Below are positions 13,871 through 22,559 of a stretch of DNA of 64,000 nt, piece by piece. The notes beneath the pieces were generated by a model, which was not told the DNA's origin, did not search any database, and saw nothing but the letters and a program-made list of their open reading frames with translations. The stretch covers positions 54,339,699 to 54,403,698 of the forward strand of contig OZ022346.1 in assembly GCA_963989245.1 (NCBI GenBank), in the 5' to 3' direction. This stretch comes from Nansenia antarctica (lineage: Eukaryota; Chordata; Actinopteri; Argentiniformes; Microstomatidae). Every line of letters starts with the position of its first letter. The first letter of the stretch is position 1. Position numbers and translations under genes: made by a program.

Positions 13871-13896
13871 CACACACACGCACACACGCACACACG

Positions 13897-13942
<46 letters not shown>

Positions 13943-15162
13943 CACACTCACACACTCACTAGAGGGGATGAAGAGGTCTGTACAGGGGGGTAGAGGGGAT
14001 AAAGAGGTCTGTACAGGGGGGTAGAGGGGATGAAGAGGTCTGTACAGGGGGGGTAGAGGGGATGGAGAGGTCTGTACAGGGGGGGTAGAGGGGATGGAGA
14101 GGTCTGTACAGGGGGGTAGGGGGGATGAGGAGGTATGTAGAGGTGGGTAGGGGGGATGAAGAGGTCTGTAGAGGTGGGTAGGGGGGATGAAGAGGTCTGT
14201 AGAGGTGGGTAGGGGGGATGAAGAGGTCTGTACAGGGGGGTAGAGGGGATGAAGAGGTCTGTACAGGGGGGTAGAGGGGATGAAGAGGTCTGTACAGGGG
14301 GGTAGAGGGGATGGAGAGGTCTGTACAGGGGGGTAGGGGGGATGAGGAGGTATGTACAGGGGGGTAGAGGGGATGAAGAGGTCTGTACAGGGGGGTAGAG
14401 GGGATGAAGAGGTCTGTACAGGGGGGGTAGAGGGGATGGAGAGGTCTGTACAGGGGGGTAGGGGGGATGAGGAGGTATGTACAGGGGGGTAGAGGGGATG
14501 AAGAGGTCTGTACAGGGGGGTAGGGGGGATGAGGAGGTATGTACAGGGGGGTAGAGGGGATGAAGAGGTCTGTACAGGGGGGTAGGGGGGATGAGGAGGT
14601 ATGTACAGGGGGGTAGAGGGGATGGAGAGGTCTGTACAGGGGGTAGAGGGGATGGAGAGGTCTGTAGAGGTGGGTAGAGGAGATGTAGAGGTGGGTAGAG
14701 GTGATGAAGAGGTCTGTAGAGGTGGGTAGAGGGGATGAAGAGGTCTGTACAGGGGGGTAGAGGGGATGAAGAGGTCTGTAGAGGTGGGTAGAGGGGATGA
14801 AGAGGTCTGTACAGGGGGGTAGAGGGGATGGCGAGGTCTGTACAGGGGGGTAGAGCTATTCTCATGCTAAAATCGACTGTAAATCCAGATTTTAAAGTTG
14901 ATATTCTTCCCCGTGGAGCATGCCCCCATAACCTGTGCCCCACCCAAAATGTTTAGCACCAGCCGCCACTGTTTACATGTACTTACCGTTAATAAGCAGC
15001 TGCCTCCTAACACAGCAGTCCTAACGTAGCTGCTTGTCACCGAACATTCAGTATCTCCAGTTGTGTTCACAGAGAATGTTTCCAATTAAAAAGTGAGACT
15101 TTGGTCCCATTCCTTCCTGTGTGTGTGCGCGTGTGCGTGTCTGTGTGTGTGTGTCTGTGTCT

Positions 15163-15194
<32 letters not shown>

Positions 15195-15265
15195 CACAGA
15201 GCATGCTGAAGGAGGATGAGTTCTTCAGCTCCCCCGAGGCCAGCGTAACAGATGAGGATGTGTGA
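1..15265 (+). CDS. ppfibp2: Liprin-beta gene, 3' portion (five exons)
   Basis: Coding join 1-87, 10591-10779, 11814-11972, 12838-12903, 15200-15265; every visible junction is phase 0 with a GT donor and AG acceptor, giving 188 codons to the stop TGA at 15263-15265. The first two exons carry the end of the liprin SAM-domain block (WLRSVDLAEYAPNL, GSGVHGGLM, then LNIPPNKTLLRRHL). Later exons carry the basic YVCPLDVEM segment, the conserved EDSEGTVRQIGAFSEG peptide and a short acidic C-terminus ending DEDV. Known for the family: liprins are cytoplasmic scaffolds linked to LAR-type phosphatases and to cell-edge and synaptic organisation; liprin-betas pair with liprin-alphas through the SAM region. 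The 5' part lies outside the window. PPFIBP2 rather than PPFIBP1 is chosen because the tail-to-tail neighbour is a cytochrome b5 reductase, as in mammalian PPFIBP2-CYB5R2; the family call is certain, the paralogue call inferred. Confidence 0.9.
107..247. repeat. GA/GACA microsatellite, left flank of LINE
   Basis: Nearly pure GA with GACA and GAAA interruptions. The same sequence type resumes at 6094 on the far side of the LINE, so the element sits inside one microsatellite. Confidence 0.9.
385..4281 (-). pseudogene. LINE ORF2: APE endonuclease-reverse transcriptase, one nonsense codon
   Basis: One continuous frame from about 4281 (ATG before SDIKVSTLNVNGARD; an earlier in-frame ATG lies at 4359) down to 385, broken only by TAA at 2842-2844 between LPPEF and RAFWNEL. 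N-terminal third: AP-endonuclease motifs VQETHS, GGDFNC and SDHSMV. Middle: reverse transcriptase with NWRPVSLL, QEKAFDRVEH, RQGCSMSG and the catalytic YADD near 2185-2200. C-terminus: a CCPFC...H...C zinc-binding motif typical of L1/Tx1 ORF2. The endonuclease nicks the target and the RT copies RNA at the nick. A single stop over about 1,300 codons suggests recent inactivation. Confidence 0.9.
4334..5871 (-). pseudogene. LINE ORF1, zinc-knuckle protein, broken
   Basis: The frame starts at ATG 5871 (EFSQLGRKHGIRISAS) and reads to TGA at 5365-5367, then continues in the same frame through CGGEGHVIRNC to a stop at 4882. An acidic segment rich in EEEE/DEDEDEED follows in another frame (4864-4334), so there is also a frameshift. 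The TGA sits where the first cysteine of a CX2CX4HX4C knuckle is expected. Between about 4990 and 5240 lies a G/P-rich repeat (EGGGGAPPSAGGEGS). The role, nucleic-acid chaperone in the RNP, is known for the family only. Confidence 0.75.
6094..6267. repeat. GA/GACA microsatellite, right flank of LINE
   Basis: Continuation of the LINE target microsatellite; it passes directly into the next minisatellite. Confidence 0.9.
6268..10587 (+). repeat. 4.3-kb minisatellite, 16/20/21-bp units, abutting a splice acceptor
   Basis: Roughly 220 units built from TGTCTCTACCTG plus one or two GTCTG blocks; the variants are TCTCTGCC, TCTGTATC and an ACCTGACCTG form. It fills the ppfibp2 intron up to the CAG of the 10591 exon. 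The reading frames that run through it are a by-product of a TA/TGA-poor unit and are not genes. Confidence 0.97.
10591..10779 (+). CDS. ppfibp2: ppfibp2 exon: SAM-region segment
   Basis: 63 codons from VLEPRFNVETL to TATAKVK. The acceptor is TGTCTCAG|GTG, whose pyrimidine tract is the last unit of the 4.3-kb minisatellite; the donor is AAG|GTAGGC. Contains the IPPNKTLLRRHLATHF block typical of liprin-beta. Confidence 0.95.
10780..10853 (+). repeat. Three 24-bp units starting at a splice donor
   Basis: TAGGCTCCTCCCCCCTGCTG repeated about three times; the first copy begins inside the donor GTAGGCTCC of the 10591-10779 exon. The next copies carry AT in place of GT. Confidence 0.85.
10854..11379. 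other. Unremarkable ppfibp2 intron sequence
   Basis: Mixed sequence with several GCTAGC-type motifs; no coding exon or clear element seen. Confidence 0.6.
11380..11810 (+). repeat. GT-rich compound minisatellite with copied exon start
   Basis: Repeats of GTATGTACACACCTCTGTG with GT and TATCTGT runs, and two inserted copies of CAGCCCAGGCGTTTGTC, which is the acceptor and start of the exon at 11814. The two exon-start copies and the real one are spaced about 100 bp apart, so the longer unit is about 100 bp. Confidence 0.9.
11814..11972 (+). CDS. ppfibp2: ppfibp2 exon: post-SAM basic segment
   Basis: 53 codons, PRRLSFGGFGTL to LDHMEQ. The acceptor is the CAG at 11811-11813 and the donor CAG|GTTAAC, a weak donor that opens into telomere-like repeats. 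The first 14-15 bases of this exon, with their AG, are duplicated twice upstream in the intron (near 11611-11630 and 11712-11730). Confidence 0.92.
11973..12068 (+). repeat. Telomere-like 36-bp units at a splice donor
   Basis: Three copies of a unit opening GTTAACCCTAACCC or AGTTAACCCTAACCC, the first being the intron's 5' splice site itself. Confidence 0.8.
12120..12225 (+). repeat. Short two-copy direct repeat
   Basis: GTGCCAGGGCTAGTCC followed by TGTCTGTATGTATG occurs twice about 60 bp apart in ppfibp2 intronic DNA. Confidence 0.6.
12638..12837 (+). repeat. 27/30-bp minisatellite carrying a 3' splice site in each unit
   Basis: Seven units of TGAACCCTGCTG(CTG)TCTGTGTTTGGTAG. The last TTTGGTAG is the true acceptor of the 12838 exon; the six earlier copies are TTTGGTAG followed by ATGA or ATTA. 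Confidence 0.93.
12838..12903 (+). CDS. ppfibp2: ppfibp2 exon: conserved EDSEGTVRQIG peptide
   Basis: 22 codons between TTTGGTAG|ATG and ACA|GTAAGA. Matches the conserved liprin-beta tail peptide. The acceptor is the seventh copy of a TTTGGTAGATG motif that ends each unit of the array immediately upstream. Confidence 0.93.
13060..13562. mobile_element. Fold-back element with arms of roughly 180-200 bp
   Basis: The left arm starts CAGGGGAGGCTGG and runs to the GCCCCTTTCGG region near 13263; the right arm, from about 13380, is its near-perfect reverse complement ending CCAGCCTCCCCTG. A loop of about 115 bp separates them, the right arm lacks about 25 bp near its end, and an internal TCATAGTCCAATCAGC duplication occurs in both arms. 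CAGGGG termini suggest a non-autonomous hAT-type element, but no matching 8-bp target duplication is visible. Confidence 0.75.
13816..13958. repeat. CA microsatellite
   Basis: (CA)n with CGCA and CTCA interruptions, in the last ppfibp2 intron. Confidence 0.95.
13961..14855 (+). repeat. About 30-bp minisatellite, near 29 units
   Basis: Unit AGAGGGGATGAAGAGGTCTG + TACAGGGGGGT with variants (GGAGAGG, GTAGAGGTGGG). G-rich on the + strand. The long proline-rich minus frame through it is a repeat artefact. Confidence 0.95.
15117..15194 (+). repeat. GT microsatellite forming the pyrimidine-tract position
   Basis: (GT)n with CTGT interruptions ending at GTCACAG, the acceptor of the terminal ppfibp2 exon. 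Confidence 0.92.
15200..15265 (+). CDS. ppfibp2: ppfibp2 terminal coding exon
   Basis: Acceptor GTCACAG|AGC directly follows a GT microsatellite. Encodes SMLKEDEFFSSPEASVTDEDV then TGA. The acidic end and the MLKED motif match liprin-beta C-termini. Confidence 0.92.
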   Translation, partial: SMLKEDEFFSSPEASVTDEDV

Positions 15266-15940
15266 GGGAGGGGCCGGGGATGACGTTGCCATGCCAACCG
15301 AGCGCTGTGAAAAAAGGACCAAACTGTGCCTACACCACCTGTTAACCCCCCTGTATACCCCCCTCACACACGCACACACACACACACGTTGAGACCCATG
15401 GCCCTAAGAATGATCATTTCAGCCACCCATGATTTCTCTCACCATTCCCCCAGGTGAAACATTATACGTGTGTATTTATTTAAATCCAAATGTATTGCAT
15501 GACTTGAGAATGCAACATCTGTGCATTTACATTTTACCCCCAATGCATCTACGGTGTTATGAACCTTTCTATCTATGGGGTTTCTACAGTATAATGTATG
15601 TATGTATATCCACAACATCTGTGTACTTGTGTGGTCTACCAGTTAGAACCATGTTTATGTTCCACAGGAAGCTGTCATACTGCTCATGTCCCAGATCAAT
15701 AGTATGACTTCAATCCATTCAATCATCATTCAATCATCATTCAATCATCATTCAATCATGTCCCTTAAGTTCTCATTATTACTGTTAAACATGGAAGCCC
15801 AACATTTTAAATGTTCCTACAGAACAATGATATTGTTATGCAAGCCTTAACTATATCAGTGAAGACTATATGTACTGTGTACTGTTTTTTTTATGCCATT
15901 TTTTTTTATCGTCAATAAAAAAAACTAATGATAAGGGCTT
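15266..15940 (+). terminator. ppfibp2: ppfibp2 3'UTR and poly(A) signal
   Basis: Non-coding sequence after the stop, with a short ATTCAATCATC tandem repeat at about 15716-15760 and an AATAAA at 15914-15919. The exact cleavage site is inferred. Confidence 0.7.
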
Positions 15941-16775
15941 CGTATTTGACACATAATACACACTAGATCAGCATCTTAACACTGATTTGTGGACTGAGAG
16001 AATCTTTTGTGTAAACATTTTCTTTTTTTCTTTGAGAAAAAAACGTTTTTCTTTTAGCTGACAAGTACGACTTTCCAAGGTAAAATAGATGAAGGTATTG
16101 TGATAAAGTGTATACATTGTTACAGTGAAATATAAGAGCAACATGGACACACATTTATAATATAGTATAGGTGTTTCGCTATCATATCCTAAGTTTCCCT
16201 TTATGTTGGGAAGAAAAAGAAACATAGTATAGTATGATATTATGATATGAGTATGATATCATATCTTCTTCTTTTTTTCACTTTATAATTGTTTTTCTTA
16301 GAATGATAATAATCATACTATACTATATCATATGTATATATCATACTATCATTCTTTCCTTAGAATGATAATAATCATACTATACTATATCTATCTATAC
16401 TATATATTATCATATATATAATCATAGTATGATACAGTATGATATATTATATATCATTCTAAGGAAAAAATAAATAAAGTGGGAAAAAAAGAACATAGTA
16501 TAGTATGATATACTGTATATATATATTATTATTATTTTTTCTTCACTTTATTTATTTCTTCCTTAGAATGATAGTATGATATCAAAGAAAGGAAAGAATG
16601 ATACTAAATTCATACTTAAAGTGAAAAAGAACATAGTATAGTATGATATAATATATATATGTATATATTATTTATTTATTTTTCATACTATACTATGTTC
16701 CTTTTTTTCACATGGACATGGACACACATTCATAATATGATATAGTATATGTCACAAAAGGGCTAGGGTTACCCT

Positions 16776-16932
16776 ATCCTAGGTTTCCCTTTATATCCTA
16801 GGTTTCTCTTTATATCCTAGGTTTCCCTTTATATCCTAGGTTTCTCTCTCTATATCCTAGGTTTCTCTCTATATCCTAGGTTTCTCTCTATATCCTAGGT
16901 TTCTCTGTCCTAGGTTTCTCTATATCCTAGGT
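16776..16932 (+). repeat. 19-bp minisatellite TATATCCTAGGTTTCYCTT
   Basis: About nine units with the palindrome CCTAGG in each. The same unit forms a second array at 18953-19069 inside cyb5r2. Confidence 0.88.
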
Positions 16933-17075
16933 TCCCCAAAAACAAAACAAAAAAGATATATCATACTATACTATGTTCATTTTTTTCTTTTAATACAAAA
17001 GCTCATGGACACACACATGTATAATATGATACATAGTATAGTATGTTGTAGTCTGATATAGTATCGTGTAGTATC

Positions 17076-17161
17076 GTAAGCGTCATAAAAAAAGAACATA
17101 GTATAGTATGATATGATGTAGTCATACTATACTATGTTATTTTTTTTGTGACGCTTACTAT
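17076..17161. repeat. Long imperfect hairpin
   Basis: TAAGCGTCATAAAAAAAGAA then CATAGTATAGTATGAT on the left; the reverse complement follows on the right, ending TTTTGTGACGCTTA. Arms are near 40 bp with a very short loop, an end-to-end miniature element or cruciform. Confidence 0.75.
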
Positions 17162-17243
17162 ATTACATCATAATATATCACACTATACTATTGTGACTCC
17201 ACTTCTCAATAGCCACAGAATAAAGCAGCAATGAAGCATGACT

Positions 17244-17873
17244 TTTATTCACTTGACATTTATAGTGTATATTAAATGTGTAGCAAAATTAAACAGACCA
17301 CCAACTCTGCGATAACGTTATAACTATAATATATAACGATAACACACAAACAACATCAACACCTTCAGCTTCTTCAGTAGTCGATCTGAGCATTCTTCAG
17401 CAAGTCGGATATGAATATGAAATGATATAACGGTACATCTGTGACTCTATACTGCATGGAATAGCCTTCATTGTGGGCAGTAATAATGATCATAACTCAG
17501 CCACAGGGCATACAATGTACAGTACATAAGCATAGCAATAGTAAGGCACTCGGGGGAAAAAGGCCAAAGTTACATATCGAAACATCATTTACAGTTTTAG
17601 CAGGAGGGATTTTCATGTATCAAAATGATGGTCCCGTTCTTCATCTCCTACCAGTGGTCATAAGATTCATTCATGATTTGGACAGATTTGTTCCCCTTTC
17701 ACAGGGATTATTATTACGTGAAATTAAGTGAACAAAACAAAATGGTTCGAACTGTGATTCTGTTGCAGGGTGAGTAACAATATGAACAGCCGGTCCATGC
17801 GCTGATGCTTAAATGCTTAAGTGCTTTGGGTTAGGGGCAGATAGCTGCCTAGTCTCCTTGGCATGTGGAGGTT
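17244..17873 (-). terminator. cyb5r2: cyb5r2 3'UTR and poly(A) signal
   Basis: On the minus strand the stop at 17874 is followed by about 630 bp with no further coding signal and an AATAAA at 17249-17244. The cleavage point is inferred. Confidence 0.65.
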
Positions 17874-20800
17874 TCAGAAGCTGAATCTGTGGTCCGCGGC
17901 GTGGCCCACCTTGTCCAGGTTGGGGATGCAGGCGTGCTGGATCATGGGAGGGGGTCCACACATGATGATGAGGGTGTCGTCCCCAGGGGGGGGCAGGTGG
18001 TCCCTCACCATCTCCTCGCTGATGAAGCCTTGGCTGTACTCCCAGCCTGAGACAGAAAGGAGAGGTCAAAGGACAAACACAAGTCAACACCTGATTAAGG
18101 ACGAGGAAGATACATGTAACTGAAGTGTCATAGAAGGGTTAGGGTTAGGGTTAGGGTCCGTACTCACCCTCAGGCGCTTTGTCCACGGTGAACCACAGCT
18201 GGAACCGGGACGGGTTACTCGCCAAGACCTCCTCCAACTCAGGGCGGAGCAGAATGTCTTTCTCAGTCTAAATTGGGTTAGGGCAGGAAGACGGCAGAAC
18301 AGGTTTACTAACGGCCAGACCATGTTTGAACTCTTTGGCCGATCAGTAGATTCATTCAAGATGGAGAACAGAACACACAGTGGAGGGCTAATGATGTCAT
18401 CTTCCCTGTCCTGAACCTGAGAACACCGCGGAACGCTCCCCGCAGAATGACGTCATTGTTGTTGTTGTTGTTGTTAGCTCACCTGGTTGGCGAAGAGCAG
18501 GTGGCACATGGTGTGGTCCTGGGGGTCCTTCATCACAGCTGTGATGATCTGCAGCATGGGAGTGATTCCTGGGGTAACATCCATCAAACAAATATGGAAA
18601 TATCAATCCACAGCTGGTTAAACAGATCAGACAGTACAAACTAAGCCCAGAGCCATTCTGCCGTACCAGTTCCTCCTGCGATCATGCCCACATGCTTGAA
18701 CGATTTCACCACGGCTGGCAACTTCTTATCTGGCTTTATGGCGAACGCTCCTGTTAAAAAAAGAAAAGACAAAAGCATTAGTTAATCAATAAAGAAGTGA
18801 ATCTTTCACAGCAACCAATTACTACAGGACTGAGGTTCACCATGTATCTTGTATTGTTTTTTTAAATAGTTTTCCTGACTGTACTTTTGTTTTACATGTT
18901 ATTTATCTATTCTTGTTCTCTCTATAGAAGCACTAGACAAAATGAATAGAATAGGTTTCCCTTTATATCCTAGGTTTCTCTCTATATCCTAGGTTTCCCT
19001 TTATATCCTAGGTTTCCCTTTATATCCTAGGTTTCCCTTTATATCCTAGGTTTCTCTCTATATCCTAGGTATGTGTATGGAACCTTTAAGCAAGATCTTA
19101 AGACATACATATTTAATCGCGATTTATCATGTAGGCCTAGCTGTACTTATATTTTACTTATAAATATTTTCTCTTAAACGTTTTATTCTCCTTTTCACAT
19201 ACTATCTTATACTGTCTTGCTTTGTTTTTCTTGTGTTTTATGTAACATTTATCTGAACCATGTTTTTATTTATCTGAACCATGTTTTTAGTTATCTTTCT
19301 TTATTTTGTTTTACCGTTGCTGTTGTAGACCAGCAGGCCGCTGGGCCCTCTGAAGTCGATCGTGTCGTCGATGCGGAGGCTCTCCAGGTGCTGAGTCATC
19401 TTTCCTCCCTCGGGGAACTTCGGATGAACGTCTTTGTAGTAAATCTGGGAAGGGAGAAGGAAGCGTGTGGGAACCCTGGCAGAGGAGACGGCTGCTGAAT
19501 GACTGTCGAGTCAAAAGAGGAACATCCATTTCTGATTCGGGTTACCTTGACCACCAGGTCTACGAAGCCCTTGTCATCATCGCTGGACACTGGTGTGTAC
19601 GGTCGGACCACCAGTTTGCCGTCGACCTTGGCAGACAGGTAGATGTGTTGCCCTGGGAATAAAACCACATTCACAATGAATGTGGTGAATAGAACCACAC
19701 AGACAGATCGCCATTTGCTGATGAAGAGTAGAGAATAGGTTACACAGCAGCTTTTCATGACATGTCTTCATAGTATCAGTGCTGACAAGTTTAGCAACTA
19801 GGCCTATATTAAATGCACTGACGCACCTATGGGGAGGCCCCAGGACACTGGCTCACCTATGGGGAGGCCCCAGGACACTGGCTCACCTATGGGGAGGCCC
19901 CAGGACACTGGCTCACCTATGGGGAGGCCCCAGGACACTGACGCACCTATGGGGAGGCCCCAGGACACTGGCTCACCTATGGGGAGGCCCCAGGACACTG
20001 GCTCACCTATGGGGAGGCCCCAGGACACTGGCTCACCTATGGGGAGGCCCCAGGACACTGACGCACCTATGGGGAGGCCCCAGGACACTGGCTCACCTAT
20101 GGGGAGGCCCCAGGACACTGGCTCACCTATGGGGAGGCCCCAGGACACTGGCTCACCTATGGGGAGGTGCGTGGGCCCCCCCCCCCCCGTGAAAACTACA
20201 ACTGGTGATGGTGTCTAGGTCTTTAAGTGTTAAACAGCTGAGAGCAGTCACTGCTGTTTTTTGTGGTCTTCTTTCACACACACATCTTACCAAGTGTGTA
20301 TGAACATCCTCACAAACCAACAAAGAACATGATCTATATCAAATTTAAGACAGAAAACTCCACACTGGTATCTGATCGTCAATCACCGGATAACTTTATT
20401 TTAACTATATACAAACTGGTGAATGAAATGAGGGGGCCCCCCAAAGTATTAACATGCTGTGGGAATCACTGGACTCACCTATGGGGAGGCCTAGGACGTG
20501 ATCCGCAGACGGGAGGGCAAAACGGAATTTCCTTGTATCATGACTGATGATCTGTAACAGAAACAACAACACCTTCAGATCACTATGCAACTGTTACTTG
20601 CAGAGCACTTTCCCTGCAAACGTTGCAGCTAAATAAACAGAGAGCACACCCTGAGACTGTCAACTATTCAAACTCAGACACACATCCAACCAGCCACTTA
20701 TATGACATTATGAATCACTGTTTGATGTTCGACTTAACTCACTGGTTGCATAGTTACCTTTATCTACACTGATTGGAGACACAACACACAGGGGAACATC

Positions 20801-22316
20801 GTGTAGCGCAGGACTGACCAAAACAATTCCTATGGTCCTACTCAAGTAGACTATGCAAGTATTCTTTTGCAATATCAGTTAAAATTGAGCAAAAATAGAT
20901 GAGTTTTACTCAGACAGACAGAGAGAGTTGTTACCTCTTTATCAATCAACCGTAAGGCATACTTGATGTTAGGGTCCTCTAAAGTAATAGCAGCCCTCTT
21001 CTTTGAGAATAAAAGGCTGAAGATGAGGTTGATGATATTGTCGACACTCCCACGAATGAGCTGCAAAGAGAAGAAAACAAGGTCGCATCTCTAATGACGT
21101 TATTGGCGCTGGCAGGGTGTATATAGGCTGGGTATATACAATATATAGGCTGGCCAGCACTGAAACATTTATGAACTAACATTATCCGATCACCAATATG
21201 TTAATCAAGGACTCAAAACTATATCGAAACGAACAGACGTGGGGAGTGGCGGTGGTTGGGGCGAGGCTGCGAGGAGGAGGAGGAGGAGGAGGAGGAGGAG
21301 GAGGAGGACGCAGGCAGGGAAACCTCCGTGTTATAGTAGTGACGTTACGGGGGTGCCACAGCGTCGCACTTCCCACCTAAGTGAAGTATATACATGACAT
21401 TTATATAAACTGCGCTGCAGTGTTCTCTACGTGTTCTCTGTTCCAAGTCTCTTTCTCAGGAGACCATGGCAGGGCTGAGCCCAGCAGAACTACCACCAGC
21501 TGCCACGAAGTGTCGCTGTCACCCTCCCAAGAAAGACAGTTGCTGCTGTGGTTAGAATGGTTATATATGTTACAGGGCTTGACATTAAGCTTTTTCAGGT
21601 AGTGAACTTATCTTTTACTTGTCCTAGAGCTCAAGTTACTTGTCCAAATCCAAAGATTTTGAAAAAGCAATAATATGAATAATAATATATCATACTCTCA
21701 CCGGCCACTTCATTAGGTACACCTTTTCAACTGCTTGTTAACGCAAATATCTAATCAGCCAATCATGTGGCAGCAACTCAATGCATTTAGGCATGTAGAC
21801 ATGGTCAAGACGATCTGCTGAAGTTCAAACCAGCATCAGAATGGGAAATAAAGGTGATTTAAGTGACTTTGAACCTGGCATGGTTGTTGGTGCCAGACGG
21901 GCTGTTGCGTGATATTATAGTGTCAATATGGACCAAAATCTCTGAGGAATGTTTCCAGCACCTTGTTGAATCTATGCCACAAAGAATGAAGGCAGTTCTG
22001 AAGGCAAAAGAGGGGGTCCAACCCCAAGGTGTGCCTAATGAAGTGGCCAGTGAGTGGATGTGTATTTACAGATTAAGATTGGCCACAAAAGGGATGAATA
22101 TCTAGGAATATTTACAACAAAATGTTTGTAACTACAGTCCCTCCCCAATGGAAGCAATCTTATCTGCTAGCCTTTGGATAGTATCCTGCTAGCTAACTCA
22201 CTAGCATGTCCAGACAGCTTCACTCTCGAGGCTTTGGAGTAAAGCAACAAGGGCAGATTCAGCTGCAACAGGGTCATAATCATAATCATACTCACACCAA
22301 TGATGTAAGAAAGCAT
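17874..22316 (-). CDS. cyb5r2: NADH-cytochrome b5 reductase (CYB5R2/3 type), complete, nine exons
   Basis: Join on minus: 22316-22296, 21060-20935, 20551-20479, 19652-19546, 19444-19315, 18750-18667, 18568-18483, 18267-18168, 18046-17874. All junctions are GT/AG with consistent phase; the total is 900 nt, 299 aa, against about 300 for the family. A short hydrophobic N-terminal stretch (NLIFSLLF, about residues 17-24) fits a membrane anchor. The FAD-binding motif RPYTPVSS lies near residues 90-97, the NAD-binding GMIAGGTG near 174-181 and CGPPPM near 272-277. The enzyme passes electrons from NADH through FAD to cytochrome b5 for lipid desaturation and related reactions at membranes. The start MLSYIIG is chosen because its donor GGT|GTGAGT has the right phase. 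The residues resemble CYB5R3 as much as CYB5R2; the symbol rests on linkage to ppfibp2. Confidence 0.93.
18137..18157 (-). repeat. Telomere-like CCCTAA run just inside a cyb5r2 donor
   Basis: On the minus strand the donor GTGAGT of the exon at 18267-18168 is followed within about 10 bp by three to four CCCTAA repeats. Confidence 0.8.
18953..19069 (+). repeat. Second array of the 19-bp CCTAGG minisatellite
   Basis: Six units of TATATCCTAGGTTTCYCTT in the cyb5r2 intron between the 19315 and 18750 exon boundaries; same unit as at 16776-16932. Confidence 0.9.
19819..20168 (-). repeat. Twelve 30-bp units, each a copy of a cyb5r2 splice donor
   Basis: Minus-strand unit CCTCCCCATAG|GTGAGCC preceded by GTCCTGGGG. 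The real exon end at 20479 reads GTCCTAGG, CCTCCCCATAG|GTGAGTCC. The unit thus contains the last ~18 bases of that exon and the first ~10 of the intron, repeated twelve times about 310 bp inside the same intron. Three of the units carry GTGCGT in place of GTGAGC. Confidence 0.95.
21269..21310 (+). repeat. GGA trinucleotide repeat
   Basis: (GAG)n tract of about 13 units in the first cyb5r2 intron. Confidence 0.9.
21694..22058 (+). mobile_element. Tc1-like DNA transposon, internally deleted
   Basis: Termini CTCACCGGCCACTTCATTAG and, inverted, CTCACTGGCCACTTCATTAG form terminal inverted repeats. The start of the transposase region (GDLSDFEPGMVVGARRAV) is joined directly to its C-terminal coding part (VSIWTKISEECFQHLVES), so most of the transposase is missing. 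Non-autonomous remnant in the first intron of cyb5r2. Confidence 0.82.
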
Positions 22317-22470
22317 CTTTATAGTTTAATAGTTCTGTGAGTTAAGGACGAGTCTGTCTGTCCACGAGAACACAGGCGTTCCAGCTTGCGAACTGTCAAA
22401 CTGCGTATGTGACCAACTTCCGCAGTCCCAGCATGCACTTCACAATAAAAGTCCCTCCTTACACAACCAG

Positions 22471-22478
22471 TGACGTCA
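22471..22478. promoter_or_regulatory. CRE-type TGACGTCA site upstream of cyb5r2
   Basis: Perfect palindromic CRE, 155 bp upstream of the cyb5r2 ATG on the minus strand. Binding of CREB/ATF is inferred from the motif only. Confidence 0.5.
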
Positions 22479-22483
22479 CATGG

Positions 22484-22550
22484 AACCGGTGTAGGTACCG
22501 GATTTTCCCACCCTACCAAATCTTCCCACTTTCCCGTACCTACACCGGTT
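22484..22550. promoter_or_regulatory. 15-bp perfect inverted repeat with AACCGGT ends
   Basis: Left arm AACCGGTGTAGGTAC at 22484-22498 and right arm GTACCTACACCGGTT at 22536-22550, 37-bp spacer. The ends resemble grainyhead-type AACCGGTT sites. It lies in the presumed cyb5r2 promoter next to the CRE. Confidence 0.55.
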
Positions 22551-22559
22551 TAAAAGGGT

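Larger units (their letters stand above)
16210..17170. repeat. AT-rich tract with repeated CATAGTATAGTATG palindromes
   Basis: The motif CATAGTATAGTATGATAT and its reverse complement recur many times, often next to A- or T-runs and CACTTTAT, so the strand can pair with itself over many arms. It lies between the convergent 3' ends of ppfibp2 and cyb5r2. No coding sequence seen. Confidence 0.85.

Noticed and set aside
13948..14943. 331-codon minus frame rich in PLPPCTDL
   Set aside because: Repeat translation within an intron.
19779..20218. Proteins made of MGRPQDTGSP or SWGLPIGEPV repeats
   Set aside because: Translation of the 30-bp intronic array copied from the cyb5r2 donor.
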